This document shows positions 10,776-20,990 of a stretch of DNA of 64,000 nucleotides, in pieces. Below the pieces are notes generated by a model. It saw nothing but the letters and a program-made list of their open reading frames with translations. It was not told where the DNA came from and did not search any database. A program made the position numbers and the translations under genes. The stretch comes from Nectonema munidae (taxonomy: Eukaryota > Nematomorpha > Nectonematoida > Nectonematidae): the NCBI GenBank assembly GCA_030549495.1, contig JAUIRK010000110.1, forward strand, positions 434,001 to 498,000. Reading direction: 5' to 3'. Position 1 is the first letter of the stretch. Every line of letters begins with the position of its first letter.

Positions 10776-11979
10776 TTAAACAAGATAAACATATGGCTAA
10801 AACAAAATGATTTAATAATCAACACAGCAAAATCTCAATCAACACTTTTTACCCAAGCAAACACAGAACAAAACTCAATCTTACTATTGTCAAAACCTTA
10901 ATAAACACTAACAAAAACCCAAAAATATTAGGATTAACATTGGACCCCGAACTCACATACAACAAACACGCGCAAAACACTCATGAAAAAGGAAATAAAA
11001 CTGTAAACATTATGAGAGCATTAACTGGCACAAAATGGGGAAAAACAAAGAAATTCTCTTCAACACCTACAAAACTATTACACGACCCATACTAGAATAT
11101 GGATCCACAATATGGGGATCTGCTACATCTCACACAAACTTGAAAAAGTTACAAACAATTCAAAACAAAACACTGCGTTTAGCAACAGGTAACACCGCGG
11201 ACACTAACATACAACATCTTCACACAGAAACATCCATACTTCCTTTTAAAGGACACATTAATTTACACGCGTCTAACTTGAGAGACAAAGCAGCATAAAA
11301 ACATCACCCATTAAACAAGTTTTACTGAGCTCAAAAACCACACAGGCACATGAAAAATACTATATTTCAAGACAACGAAATTATCTTTTATGACACATGT
11401 CAAAACAAAGAAGAAAATAAACATGCGTCAATAAAGTAATACACACACAAGCAGTAACCGACTATCTCTCCAAACTCAAACATAACAAGCTCATAAATAT
11501 TCCTCCACCAAAAATCGACACATATGAAGAAACACTATCAATTAAATTAAGACATACACTTGCTCAACTTAGAACCAACAAGTCACCATTGCTCCGTGAA
11601 TATCTTCACAAGATAAATACAAAAACACATACAAATCCACTCTGTCCAGTTTGCAATCAACACCCACACAACACTCATCATTTATTTAACTGCCAACATA
11701 TTTTCACGACACTCATTCCCATTCACTTATGGTCAAAGTCATACAAAATAGTTTTAACCTACTTACTTTGTGGGGAAACCGTTTAGCAGAAGCTTGGATC
11801 TGACTCATTTACATGTATTATATATTATAAATATATATATGTATTATTTCTAGCCATATGTAGAAGCCTGCAAAAAGCCAGCAGTACCTTATGGTGCATT
11901 TTTGCGGGTTGGCTGAAATTACACTGGTTTATCGCTGCTGCTGCCGCGAAAGTGTGACAAAATTCTACTCATTTCCCTG

Positions 11980-12094
11980 AGAGTATTTGCTTTTATGAAA
12001 ATACTCTATCAGTTTAAACAAAGCCTTGTTTGGAACTGATAGATTATACTCATATAGAGATAGTATAATCTAGGGGCTAACAACAACAACAACA
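11980..12094 (+). other. LINE 3' UTR hairpin cluster and (CAA)n tail
   Basis: Three perfect stem-loops lie in tandem: AGAGTATTT/AAATACTCT (11,980-12,007), CTATCAGTT/AACTGATAG (12,006-12,042) and AGATTATACT/AGTATAATCT (12,041-12,071). They are followed at once by a CAA tail from 12,079. In other LINEs a 3' stem-loop plus short tandem tail is what the reverse transcriptase recognises for target-primed insertion. I infer the same role here. Confidence 0.6.
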
Positions 12095-12166
12095 CAATTC
12101 TAAACCAACACAATTTTGTGTGTGAAAATCGAGTAAAGTAATTTCTTAGGTTCTTGAAAAAATGAA

Positions 12167-12172
12167 TTTATT
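12167..12172 (-). promoter_or_regulatory. Poly(A) signal of the RIPOR-like gene
   Basis: TTTATT on the plus strand is AATAAA on the minus strand, 124 bases beyond the stop codon of the RIPOR-like gene. It lies only about 73 bp from the CAA tail of LINE copy A, so the two converge. Position fits, but no cleavage-site evidence is visible. Confidence 0.5.
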
Positions 12173-12295
12173 CAAAAAGATAAATAGTAAAGCGAAAGAA
12201 ATTTAAATGAGTAAATGTTGTTAGGCTTTTTCAACAGACAAAAGATCATTGAAAAAGGATGAAGAAAAAAGATGAATAACTAACAATGAAAGATG

Positions 12296-14902
12296 TCAGC
12301 CATATCCGCTGGAAAGTTGATGTTTTGTCGTGGGGTTGTGCTTTTTGAAAGCTTCAAGTACACCTCTTGCACATACTCTCACCTCAGAAGAGGAATCGTT
12401 AGAAGCAAGAAAGGCCACATGTTCCGAAAATTCAACAGCCTGCAAAAAGTCAAGCGTGATGCAGGCTCCACAACGAATTTGAGAACAGGAGTCTTCCAGA
12501 AAAAAGGAGATGTAAGAGAGGAACTTATTTTTAGTTTTGTTCTCACCTAGTTGGATGCTTTGCAGATATCGAGAGCAGGACTGGAAGCAGAAGCCTTTGG
12601 CAGACGCAAGCTTGCATATACTTTTACCCACACTCTCAGATGGACTCTTGATTCTTGAGAGGAGTAAGGGAATCGCATTCAACTTCTGATGGACGACACA
12701 TTCCATCAAAACGCATTCATCTGTCACTTGGAGCAAGTGGTTCTTGAAAGAGTCGATGGTTTTGAAATACTGGATCATTTGGAAGAAGCTGCACTGATTT
12801 TTTACGATGTCAGCACTTTGACAGTCGGAAAGCAAAGAGACATCTTGAATCCTGTCGATCACTTCGGAAATGACTTCTGCGATGATTGCCGAAGGATGTT
12901 TAAGCATCAAAAGACTCTTGTATTTATCTTCAATCTGTTTAATCATTTCACCCTTCTTCCTGACAAAACAGAGGTGTAGAGGAACATTATTTTCTTGCCA
13001 TAAATTGCAACAGAAAGAAAATTTACTTTCATTCATCCACTCTAAATCAGCCAAACTTGTTTGGATCGAATTTTCCCATTCTAAATACGGTTGGCTCAAT
13101 AAGAGGCTAATTACTTTGATCAATTCATTCTGAATCCTAACACAACGTAATAACCTTTCCTTCTTTGAAGAAAAGAGATTGTGCGTGCTTTGCTTTCTTA
13201 GAGTTTCATATAAAGACATGACTTGACACAGTTGATAGATGATGCAGGAATCCAAGCTGCCCACACCAGAAGTTATCTGAGATGAGACGGTGACCCCAGA
13301 AGAGCCGTTGAATCCTTTAATCGTGTACGTCTTGCTTGACTGTTTCTTCTCCATGTATGATTTCTCCCACTTCGTAGTATTCATCACCGTCAGAAGAGAC
13401 GTTTCCGACGAATCCGCAAAGTTCTCAACCTCACTCCCCTGACTCATCTTCCGCATCAAAACGAGAGCCAAGCGAATCCCACTACTCAAAAGCATCAGAA
13501 CTTCGTCATACTCTTCCACCAGATCTCTGGAAAATATGTCGAACAGCTTGAAAGCGTGAAAAAGAGACATGGATATTTTGAGCGGCTTTTGCTTCAACGT
13601 GGAAGCAGCCTCCTTTTTCACTCTGCCCCCTGCTTCGTCCGCAAGGGGTTCGCTGCCTCCACCCCTGCTGAAAAGGATGGGGAAGAGGATGGAGGTAAGG
13701 GGGTGATTTGCAGGACTTGGTACATCGCTTATGCTGCTGCTGTGCGGAGTTCGCGGATTCGAGTCTTTCTTTTCTCTGAATGAGTAACTGCTCCTCTCGT
13801 TCTTTTCAGGGTGATGATGCAAAGTCTTGAAACTGCTTCCCAGAGCATTTGATCGCTTTTTCAGTGAAGAAAATGAGAGTGTTCGGTTTAGAGACTCTCT
13901 GAAGCCCTTTTTCTTTCGCTGGAAATCCAAAGAAGCGGATGCTAACTCGTTTTCTTTTTGTGAAAGGGCGCTATTGAACGCCTGTAAACAATTCACGCCC
14001 AAAATTTCGTGATCCTCGCTTTTGCCGAGCGGGTTCCAGTGAAACAAGAAGTTGATCTTTAGAGTTCCTTCCGCATTTACATTGAAGGAGTGATTTTGGG
14101 GAATGAAGGATTTGTATATCAAGGCCTTAGGCACGACCACTTGGTGCGTAGCGCCATTTTTCGCTGAAACTTTCATCTCCTCGATCTTCACTTCCAGGTC
14201 TCCTTGGATACTGCAGTCGAAAACGAATTCCGGATTCTGCCACTTTTGGTTAAAATTTTCTTCAACTTTGCCCTTGCTCCGAAACTTTTGTTTGGAAGCA
14301 TATTTCACCACCACACCAAAGTGATCCCCAACAGCCAAGTGAGATATGCCCGAGATGGATTGAATCTGAACCAAAACTGTTCCCAACAAAACAATAAATT
14401 TCCCTTGCAGGGATCTTGTATAAGCGTCATCATTGGCAGTTGTTGACTTCACATTCTGATTTCGGTCTGCCAATTGGGGAAACAAGGAACTGCTACTTAC
14501 TCGGGCACTTTCCGAGTTCACAATCATCGTGCAATCTTCCCATCCTTTCTTATGAAAGTCGCTGTTAGAAGAAGAGAGGTATGCTTTTTCATTCAAGATT
14601 GTGCGGTATCTTTCGTAGCGTTCATAAATACTTTCAACCTTCGTCAACTGATACTCCAAAAGCTTCAAGATTCGCTCCTGAAACTTCATTTCATCTGTGC
14701 TCACTTCTGCTTCCTGTAACAAACTCCTTTCCTTCATGATCGAAATTAAACTTTTGATGCCATCTGTAACTAAAACAAAAATCTCCTTCAATTCCTCTAG
14801 ACTACTACAGTGAGACTTTCTTTTGAATGAGAGCATTTGCAAGTTTTTTCGCACACTACTCGTCTTGCACTTGTCTTTCCATTTAGGAGTTAAGAAACTC
14901 AT
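12296..14902 (-). CDS. RIPOR: RIPOR/FAM65-like Rho-interacting cell polarity regulator
   Basis: One uninterrupted frame of about 870 codons. The first ATG in frame is at 14,902 (MSFLTPKWK); the frame stays open upstream to a plausible acceptor (TTTTTAG) ending at 14,938, so earlier exons may add N-terminal residues. From the open start: residues ~40-115 form the helical N-terminal Rho-binding region (EELKEIF, YQLTKVESIYERYERYR), and GWEDCT near 127 matches the family. Residues ~170-300 are the C2-like fold: SLQGKFIVLLGTVLVQI, then GDHFGVVVKY, KWQNPEFVF and EGTLKINFLFHWNPLG. A Ser-rich linker follows (~310-450), and helical HEAT-type repeats end the protein (~740-865, SQIRCGACITLDFLQAVE, SSSEVRVCARGVLEAF). 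Known RIPORs bind RhoA and tune polarity, migration and secretion. Length is near the vertebrate ~1,000-1,200 residues, but those genes have many introns and this segment has none. No poly(A) tail or flanking duplication marks it as a retrocopy. An in-frame GTAAGT near 14,496 could be a cryptic donor. Confidence 0.85.
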   Translation of the reverse strand: MSFLTPKWKDKCKTSSVRKNLQMLSFKRKSHCSSLEELKEIFVLVTDGIKSLISIMKERSLLQEAEVSTDEMKFQERILKLLEYQLTKVESIYERYERYRTILNEKAYLSSSNSDFHKKGWEDCTMIVNSESARVSSSSLFPQLADRNQNVKSTTANDDAYTRSLQGKFIVLLGTVLVQIQSISGISHLAVGDHFGVVVKYASKQKFRSKGKVEENFNQKWQNPEFVFDCSIQGDLEVKIEEMKVSAKNGATHQVVVPKALIYKSFIPQNHSFNVNAEGTLKINFLFHWNPLGKSEDHEILGVNCLQAFNSALSQKENELASASLDFQRKKKGFRESLNRTLSFSSLKKRSNALGSSFKTLHHHPEKNERSSYSFREKKDSNPRTPHSSSISDVPSPANHPLTSILFPILFSRGGGSEPLADEAGGRVKKEAASTLKQKPLKISMSLFHAFKLFDIFSRDLVEEYDEVLMLLSSGIRLALVLMRKMSQGSEVENFADSSETSLLTVMNTTKWEKSYMEKKQSSKTYTIKGFNGSSGVTVSSQITSGVGSLDSCIIYQLCQVMSLYETLRKQSTHNLFSSKKERLLRCVRIQNELIKVISLLLSQPYLEWENSIQTSLADLEWMNESKFSFCCNLWQENNVPLHLCFVRKKGEMIKQIEDKYKSLLMLKHPSAIIAEVISEVIDRIQDVSLLSDCQSADIVKNQCSFFQMIQYFKTIDSFKNHLLQVTDECVLMECVVHQKLNAIPLLLSRIKSPSESVGKSICKLASAKGFCFQSCSRYLQSIQLGENKTKNKFLSYISFFLEDSCSQIRCGACITLDFLQAVEFSEHVAFLASNDSSSEVRVCARGVLEAFKKHNPTTKHQLSSGYG

Positions 14903-14939
14903 TCCGAAGGGTAATGAGATCACAAAGATGTTTATGTCT

Positions 14940-15727
14940 AAAAATCGAAGGATTTATCTAGCACATCTTTGCATATTTATTTATTTATTGTTTAGTGCCT
15001 GTTTTACTCATGCTGCACACAATAAACATCACTATCGTCAGTTTTATCCCTCATTCTATAAAAATACAGCAAACATTATCAAACACAAAAATTATTATTT
15101 GAAACACATATACCCTTCTTCGGACTTTTCTTTCGATGCACTAAGAAATTATGGCAGGCGACTTTAAATGAAAACACTTCAGTTTCCCTTTGAAAGCATC
15201 GCAATTCGCTTTTCGTGAGTGCTGGCGTTTAATCGAATTGTGTGAACGAGCATTTGCAAGACGTGGTTTAAGTTGTGTTCCAATTTTTGTTGGGTACGAG
15301 AAAATCAAGATTTTATTTTAAAATGACAAGTTAAATATTATTTTGGTAAAAGAGATCGCAAAGTGTAGCGAAGTATATAGATTATAGACGGTAAGCAGAA
15401 CTGCCCGCGTTCTTGGGAGCAAAATGTTTTGAAATAATTATATAAAGTTCTATAAACATCCTCTCGATTATTCTATTTTTTCTTGTACCTCAGATGCAAT
15501 TAGTAAGTACGAATCAATTAATTTTACATCTATCCTATTTTCTTTTTTTGTTTAGATTTAATCCAGTCACGCATTCTGGATTTTATCTCAGTCCTACCCT
15601 CAAGCTAATCCTTGCTATTGTCAATTCATGCTACTCTTTCATCAATATTTTAATTTATTTCATTTTCTTCAATTGTTCATCACTATATTCGCTTAACTTT
15701 GAAAAAAGTGTAGACCTAAATTATTAT
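14940..15727. promoter_or_regulatory. Upstream region of the RIPOR-like gene
   Basis: This stretch lies 5' of the RIPOR-like frame on the minus strand and should hold its promoter or earlier exons. I see no unambiguous exon, TATA box or repeat. Plus-strand ORFs here are low-complexity. Confidence 0.3.
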
Positions 15728-15887
15728 CCTCATTTTAACAAATTTATAAGCTTATAATTTTTTTTTCTAACTTAAAGGTTAAATAGGTTGCTTGGTCATT
15801 TAGTTAGTTAATTCGCCAGTTTGTGCTTATAATAATTATTATTATTATTTTTTTTCCCTCATTTTAACAAATTTATAAGCTTATAAT
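15728..15887 (-). mobile_element. Short poly(A)-tailed insert flanked by 31-bp direct repeats
   Basis: A 31-bp sequence (CCTCATTTTAAC...GCTTATAAT) occurs at 15,728-15,758 and again, identical, at 15,857-15,887. Between them lie 98 bp that on the minus strand end in eight A residues and contain a core CTGGCGAATTAACTAACTAA. A near-identical core in the opposite orientation sits at 18,470-18,517. The arrangement (long target duplication, 3' poly(A)) fits insertion of a short RNA by LINE machinery. A tandem-duplication origin is the alternative. Confidence 0.5.
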
Positions 15888-16535
15888 GATTAAGGATTTA
15901 TTATATATTAGGAACATATAAACATATTGCTTTGTTCTTGTTCAAATAATCTAAATAGCAGAACCAACAAAAGTTAATACGAAGTTAATTACATTTTGAC
16001 CGAGATTTTCACGATTATACATCTTCCCCATATTGGAAAGTTGGTTCGTTAGATGATTTAGAATTTCAACTTAAAAAAGTATAAAAATCCTGAACTGTTA
16101 TAAATTTAAAAAAAGCTCTGCTAGATCAACTTTAAAAAATGCACATATATGGGTAATTCTACTTTTCACAAGCAATCTCAATTATTTCGTACTTCTTATC
16201 TTATCAATATTTATGTCTAATTCAAGGATTTTTGATCTAAGTTTTTTTCCAAGTCGAACTTATTTCTCGGTTTTAATGCCAAAAGTCGAAGCTAAGTGCA
16301 ATTTTAGCATATGGGATCGAAAGTTAGAGACAGCCAAGTAAAACTGATCACTGGTTTTCCTTCTAAAAATTAAAATATATAAGAGTGATGCTGATGTTTT
16401 TCTAAAGTATCTCATTTAAATTGAACGATGAAATAGTTTTTGATAAGCAAATCAATCGTTAAAAGCAATGATGAAAATGAAGGATAAAAAGCAGCTGATG
16501 ACAGTGGAATTAATATTGAAATGATTGAAACTGCA
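15888..16535. other. No recognisable feature
   Basis: AT-rich spacer between the short insert and the RTE fragment. Nothing codes convincingly. Confidence 0.5.
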
Positions 16536-16539
16536 GCCC

Positions 16540-17375
16540 TAAATGTTTGAATTTAATGACTGACTTTATGGAGAGAGGAAAGAATTCCGAAGGATTGAAA
16601 AATGATATGATAGTACCAATTTTTAAAAATAAGTGTGATAGTATGGAGAGTGTAATTAGCGAGGTATTATGTTGCTGGAACATGTATTGAAATTATTGGA
16701 AAAAATATTAGATACAAGAATTTGTTCAATAGTAAAAATCAATCAAGAGAATTTGAGATTAGAGTTGGAATCGATTAAGTTTCGGCGTTAAGCCCCATTT
16801 TCTCTGCAATAGTTCACTGATTGCTGCGGAAGGGACAAAGAAGTTAAAGCAAGAGTGAGCGCAAGCTGGAGTAAATGGCGGGAAGTAAAAGCTGTTAAAA
16901 ACGATAGCAGGATACGGATGAATTTGAAAGCAAAAATTTACAACACAATGATCAGACCAGTCATGACGTATGGATCAGAATGTTGGAGCATGAAGAAGTA
17001 GGATGAAAGAAAATTGATTACAACAGAAATGAAAATCTTAAGAATGATGTTGTGGGTGACTCTAAAAGACATGATAAAGAATGAGGAGGTGAGAAGAAGG
17101 ACAATGGTGACAGAAAGCGTCCTAGCAATAGAAAGAAAAAACTTCGATGGAATATTCATGTGCTAAGAAAAAAACGAAAAAGATGTGACTCGACAGGCGT
17201 TGGAATTACCAGTTACGTGGAAGAGAAGCAGAGGATGGCAAGCGAAGAGATGAAAAGATGGATTGGTAAGAAGAATGCAACAACTTGGTCTGAAAAATGA
17301 AGATGCTAAAGATAGATATTAACGAGACAACAGATCATGGGTCTCCCTTACTCGGGAAAAAGTGTAAACGAAGGA
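16540..17375 (+). mobile_element. RTE-type LINE, internally deleted
   Basis: The start of RT is readable as WMTDFMERGKNSEGLKNDMI with VPIFKNKCDSME and LLEHVLKLLEKIL near 16,560-16,715. After a large internal deletion the C-terminal part follows: RMNLKAKIYNTMIRPVMTYG then SECWSMK near 16,915-17,000, KILRMMLWVTLKD near 17,030, and a tail with GRGRPKKRW-like wording (RWIGKK) near 17,260. This order and wording are those of RTE/BovB LINEs. The YADD catalytic block is missing. Stops and frameshifts are present, so the copy is dead. Confidence 0.75.
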
Positions 17376-18465
17376 GAAGAAAATAGTTATGGTAGCTCAA
17401 AAACCAATTTAAAAAAGAATTTCTTCTCATAATTGTATTTTGAATAAGTAAAACCTGTAGTTAGCAAAAAACAAAAACTTTAAAAATACCTTTTGAATTC
17501 AACGAATCTACCATTTTTCTTTGTTCAACTCAAGGCTCTTGTGTTACAAATTAACAAAATTTCCATTATCGCTAAATTTCCATAGAAGCTTTTATATAAT
17601 TTTCTATTGTTTTAAAGGAATAAATCTTGAAATGAGAAAAAAATGTTAGCTCCTCTTACAAAGTAAATTGGTAAGAGCTCTTGTCCAAATATTCCCTGAT
17701 GGAGTAGTAAGGGTTACCAGTTTGAAAGCGTAAACTACCATCAAAATTTACAATTTAGATTTTTCTAAATTAATTATTAAAAAAGTAAGTTTTTCTAAAT
17801 AAACTTCAATGATAAAAAAGTGTTTAAGGTAACTAGAAAATGGAAGTAACTGTCAGTAAAATTACTACCGCTCCCTCAACTTTACTATTTTTAATGTAAT
17901 AAACGGTTTAGTAGAGTTACAAAAAATCAAGTTAAGTTAAGTTGAGAGTTGTTTGTGACATTAGCACCCATCTTTTCGGATACCTTCGCAATGTCTATTA
18001 GATCTCGTTTTTGATCTTGGCGAACTTTTTAGATCCTTTCGGAAGGCTGAGTCCAGGATCTAACTCGACTTTCCATTCCATTTAAAAGCTAAGAACCGCT
18101 GCCGTTGTCCTGCGTGACTATACCTTGATATATCTTATTTTACAAGAATATGTTTCTAATATATAACTACAGTTAAGTGATGGATACAATCCTAACATGA
18201 ACACACCCAAAATGGGAAACCATCTTAATGTCTAGTGTTAGCTTGATTACTAACGAGCGTAGAATCGAGTTACCGTACCATAAAAAAATTTTGAATTCTT
18301 CAAAGCAAGAAATCCAAGATAAAACCGGCATAGTTATTAAATTATTCGAAAAGTTATGAAACACACTTATTGAATAAATAAACAATATTCATAATACTTT
18401 GGGTACTCCTTGGTTATCTCTTTCTAATTTTATAATGTATATTACAGCATGACTATGTTGTACTG
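17376..18465. other. No recognisable feature
   Basis: AT-rich DNA with short open frames only. I see no family motif or repeat I can defend. Confidence 0.5.
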
Positions 18466-18520
18466 AAACTAACTGGCGAATTAACTAACTAACTGACCAA
18501 GCAACCTTTAAGTTAGAGTT
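18466..18520 (+). repeat. Second copy of the CTGGCGAATTAACTAACTAA repeat
   Basis: About 48 bp match the core of the poly(A)-tailed insert at 15,768-15,835, in the opposite orientation, down to CCAAGCAACCT and TTTAAGTTAG. The 3' flank is T/A-rich. The pair forms an inverted repeat enclosing 2.6 kb that includes the RTE fragment. Confidence 0.6.
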
Positions 18521-20820
18521 TCAATTAGGGAGTTCATTGGTCAGTTAGTCATAGTTAGTTAGTTTTATAAAATAGGTTTTTTTTTAATTAAAAAAAAATT
18601 TTAATTTGCATATTTTTTTAATCTTACTATTACAAAAATTTAAAAATATTTAGCGTACATTTTTTAGGGGGAAGAGATAACCTATAAATACTTTACGCCC
18701 TCTAAATGGCTCTTTGTATACTTCAAATGATTTATGACTGAAGCACGTGTTTGTCACTAATTCACATTCTCTAACATTGAAGAAAACAATGAATTGAAAA
18801 ATGAATTAGAAGGCCTGCCAAAGGAAGTTACTGAAGCCCTCGTTACAAATCCAATAAGAAGGATTAGTAAGCGATTTTATATAAAATATATTTAATGATA
18901 CTGAAAGAAGGCGTAGTAAGTAACGCACAAAGTATCTCTACACCTCACTCAACAAACGCCTTAATTGTGTTGAGGTGGGTTTGGCGGAGACGGAGGCGTC
19001 AATTAAGCGATGGATTCATCAAATGATATACCTTATACTCATCAAATCCTTATATATGCGGTACACAAAAGTTTTATGGACAAGTTTTATACCATTCGTA
19101 CTTTTATTACCAAGAAAGGCACCGCTTATTGTACAAAATATTTTTAGAAAAAAAGACTTTTTACCACTTTTATTTGCAAAACCTTTGAAAATAGTTTCAT
19201 GATAAATAGTTCTAGCAATTTTATTTAGTTCTTAGAATAGGAAAAGGCTTCAAATAGTAATTCTGTCACTGCTTGCGTGGAGCCCAATTTGACAAAATAG
19301 CCAAAAAGGATTAAAAAAATAGATTGGGACTTTAAAAAGCATTAAATGTCCATGAATGCAGGTCTTACTGTATTGCAATTCGAGGAAAGGGAAGGGCGCT
19401 TATAAGCCCAAAAGATCTTTTCTTAAGTCGTATAAAAAGAAATCACTTGTGATTGAAAGGAAAAGGTTTTGAAAACTTGGCAAAGTAGAATCTTTCAAAT
19501 CCATTAGGATCCGGTATAAACAAAATGAAAACTTCTCTTACTTTTGGAGTCCATCTCAAAATCTAAAATGGAGGCCGGCGGCTGGACAAGTGATAATAAT
19601 AAAGTCTTACCTATCAGCGAAGGAAATCAGAGGAAAGTGGATGTTCTTGAAGCATCAGAAGGAGAAATGACAAGCGTAAATGTTCGTTCGCTCCCAGGCT
19701 CAATTACTTTTTCTTCATTGCCATGGTGGCAGAAGCCTTTTCAATGCATCTCCTTGGTCAAGCGGCACTTGTTGCACTGCATTTTGCGTTTGCATAGACC
19801 TCGTCCACATTTGAAATGGATGCGTTTACTTCCTTTTTTCGCAATTCGTTGTTATATGAACAAGTGAGCTAGATCATTAGAAACACTGTTCTCAAAAGGA
19901 ACGCAAATACTTTTTAAATTCCATTCGAAACAAGAGTTCGCCTACAATTTATTTGTGAAAATTTTTACTCATTTCAAACCTAACTACACCAACTAAAATA
20001 TTAAAAGTTTTTTAGTAAATCTTAATATCTTAACGTTAACACATTGGTCCCTTGAATCATTCAAGATGGATAAATATGGCTTCTCGTATTTTGAGGTTAT
20101 ACATGTAAACAGGAAATTCTTTTTTCAATCTTAAAAAGCTTGCAAGTTATGTTATCTGTTTATACCATCCCTTATTAAATTATCTCAAAACGCTAATAGA
20201 ATAGAAAAGGTTACAAGGATCATATTCATGGAAATTAAACTTCAAAATTATAATTTTAAAGAAAAAGAAATTATTAAAGTTTTGAGAAAGGCATTAAAAT
20301 TTAACTTATATTTATGCCATGGAGAAAATATTATTAGTTCGGTGATGAAAAAAGACTCTAAGGAAAAGAGCTTTAGGATTATTGTAAAAATTCGCAATGG
20401 TAATAATAATATAAGATCTTATTTAAGATCTAAATATAGATTTTAAAGAAAAAGTTTTCCAAACGTAGTTCCACATCCACTTGAAGAAATAAAAAATGAA
20501 TCTTCATCACCAAAAAATTGAATTGAAGAATTAAGTGGGTTTCAAGCCAAAATCTTGAAACTGACTATGAATGTACAACAGTAGCAAACGAAAGAATTGC
20601 TCATTAATGACAAAAGCATCAAAAAGATTGATTAACAGAGATAAAAGAAATTATAAATATATTAGATTTAATAAAAATTATTTGAAAAAATATAAAAAAT
20701 TTCGTATTTATTTAAAGATGGGCGGGCATAGGCAGGATCAACTTTTTTATTGAGTTTTTGGTTCCCTTTAAAAAAGCTAAAAGAACAAATTTAAAAATGT
20801 GATTAGTAATTTTTGCAATG
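18521..20820. other. Mostly unassigned DNA; one GC-richer block near 19.54-19.87 kb
   Basis: At 19,544-19,867 a plus-strand frame of 107 codons (MESISKSKMEAGGWTSDNN...) overlaps a minus-strand donor-like GTAAGA at 19,613-19,609. Base composition is less AT-rich than the surroundings, as an exon would be, but I cannot choose the strand or name a family. The rest shows nothing. Confidence 0.25.
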
Positions 20821-20824
20821 CCTA

Positions 20825-20990
20825 AGGCTCATGTGCTAAGGAAAAACCAACTCGGCAGGCGTTGCAATTGCCGTTTAGGGGGAGAGAAGCAGAGGAGATT
20901 GGTAAAAAGATGGATTGGTAAAAAGCATATGCGCTGTCAGAAAAATGGTTTAGACCTCATCTATGTATGAATAAAGGAAGTGAAGTTTGA
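20825..20990 (+). mobile_element. RTE LINE 3' fragment
   Basis: The segment reads HVLRKN near 20,830, then after a shift TRQALQLPFRGREAEE, equivalent to the RTE C-terminal TRRVLEL...RGRPKKRW region, and KRWIGKK. It resembles 17,155-17,280 of the RTE copy upstream. Short and broken. Confidence 0.55.

Larger units (their letters stand above)
6680..12094 (+). mobile_element. Jockey-like CAA-tailed LINE, copy A, interrupted by piggyBac 2
   Basis: The fragment is 5'-truncated. The RT runs from about 6,800 (QIAEAFNNQFTNILP), through a PDN block near 6,970, to QHGFKKCHSTTIALQTLHNI near 7,230-7,290 and RTITATLDLTSAFGTININL near 7,330-7,385. After the piggyBac insert it resumes with INIWLKQNDLIIN, then RPILEYGSTIWG near 11,080 and a C-terminal zinc knuckle CPVCNQHPHNTHHLFNC near 11,645-11,695. 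The YADD catalytic region is absent: the frame passes from ILFN directly to KINIWL, so an internal deletion preceded the piggyBac insertion. Stops and frameshifts are many. The 3' end is a structured UTR followed by a (CAA)n tail at 12,079-12,094. The clade (Jockey versus CR1-like) is inferred from motif wording. Confidence 0.8.

Noticed and set aside
14463-14500. A retained intron in the RIPOR-like frame
   Set aside because: A GTAAGT with a CAG about 34 bases on could be an intron, but its length is not a multiple of three while the frame stays open with family-matching residues on both sides.
14823-15167. Plus-strand 114-codon ORF beside the RIPOR-like gene
   Set aside because: It overlaps the opposite strand of the recognised gene and its remainder is low-complexity; most likely a shadow frame.
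15728-18520. A 2.7-kb DNA transposon with ~50-bp TIRs
   Set aside because: The inverted cores look like TIRs at first, but the left one sits inside its own 31-bp duplication with a poly(A), and the enclosed DNA contains an unrelated RTE fragment and no transposase.
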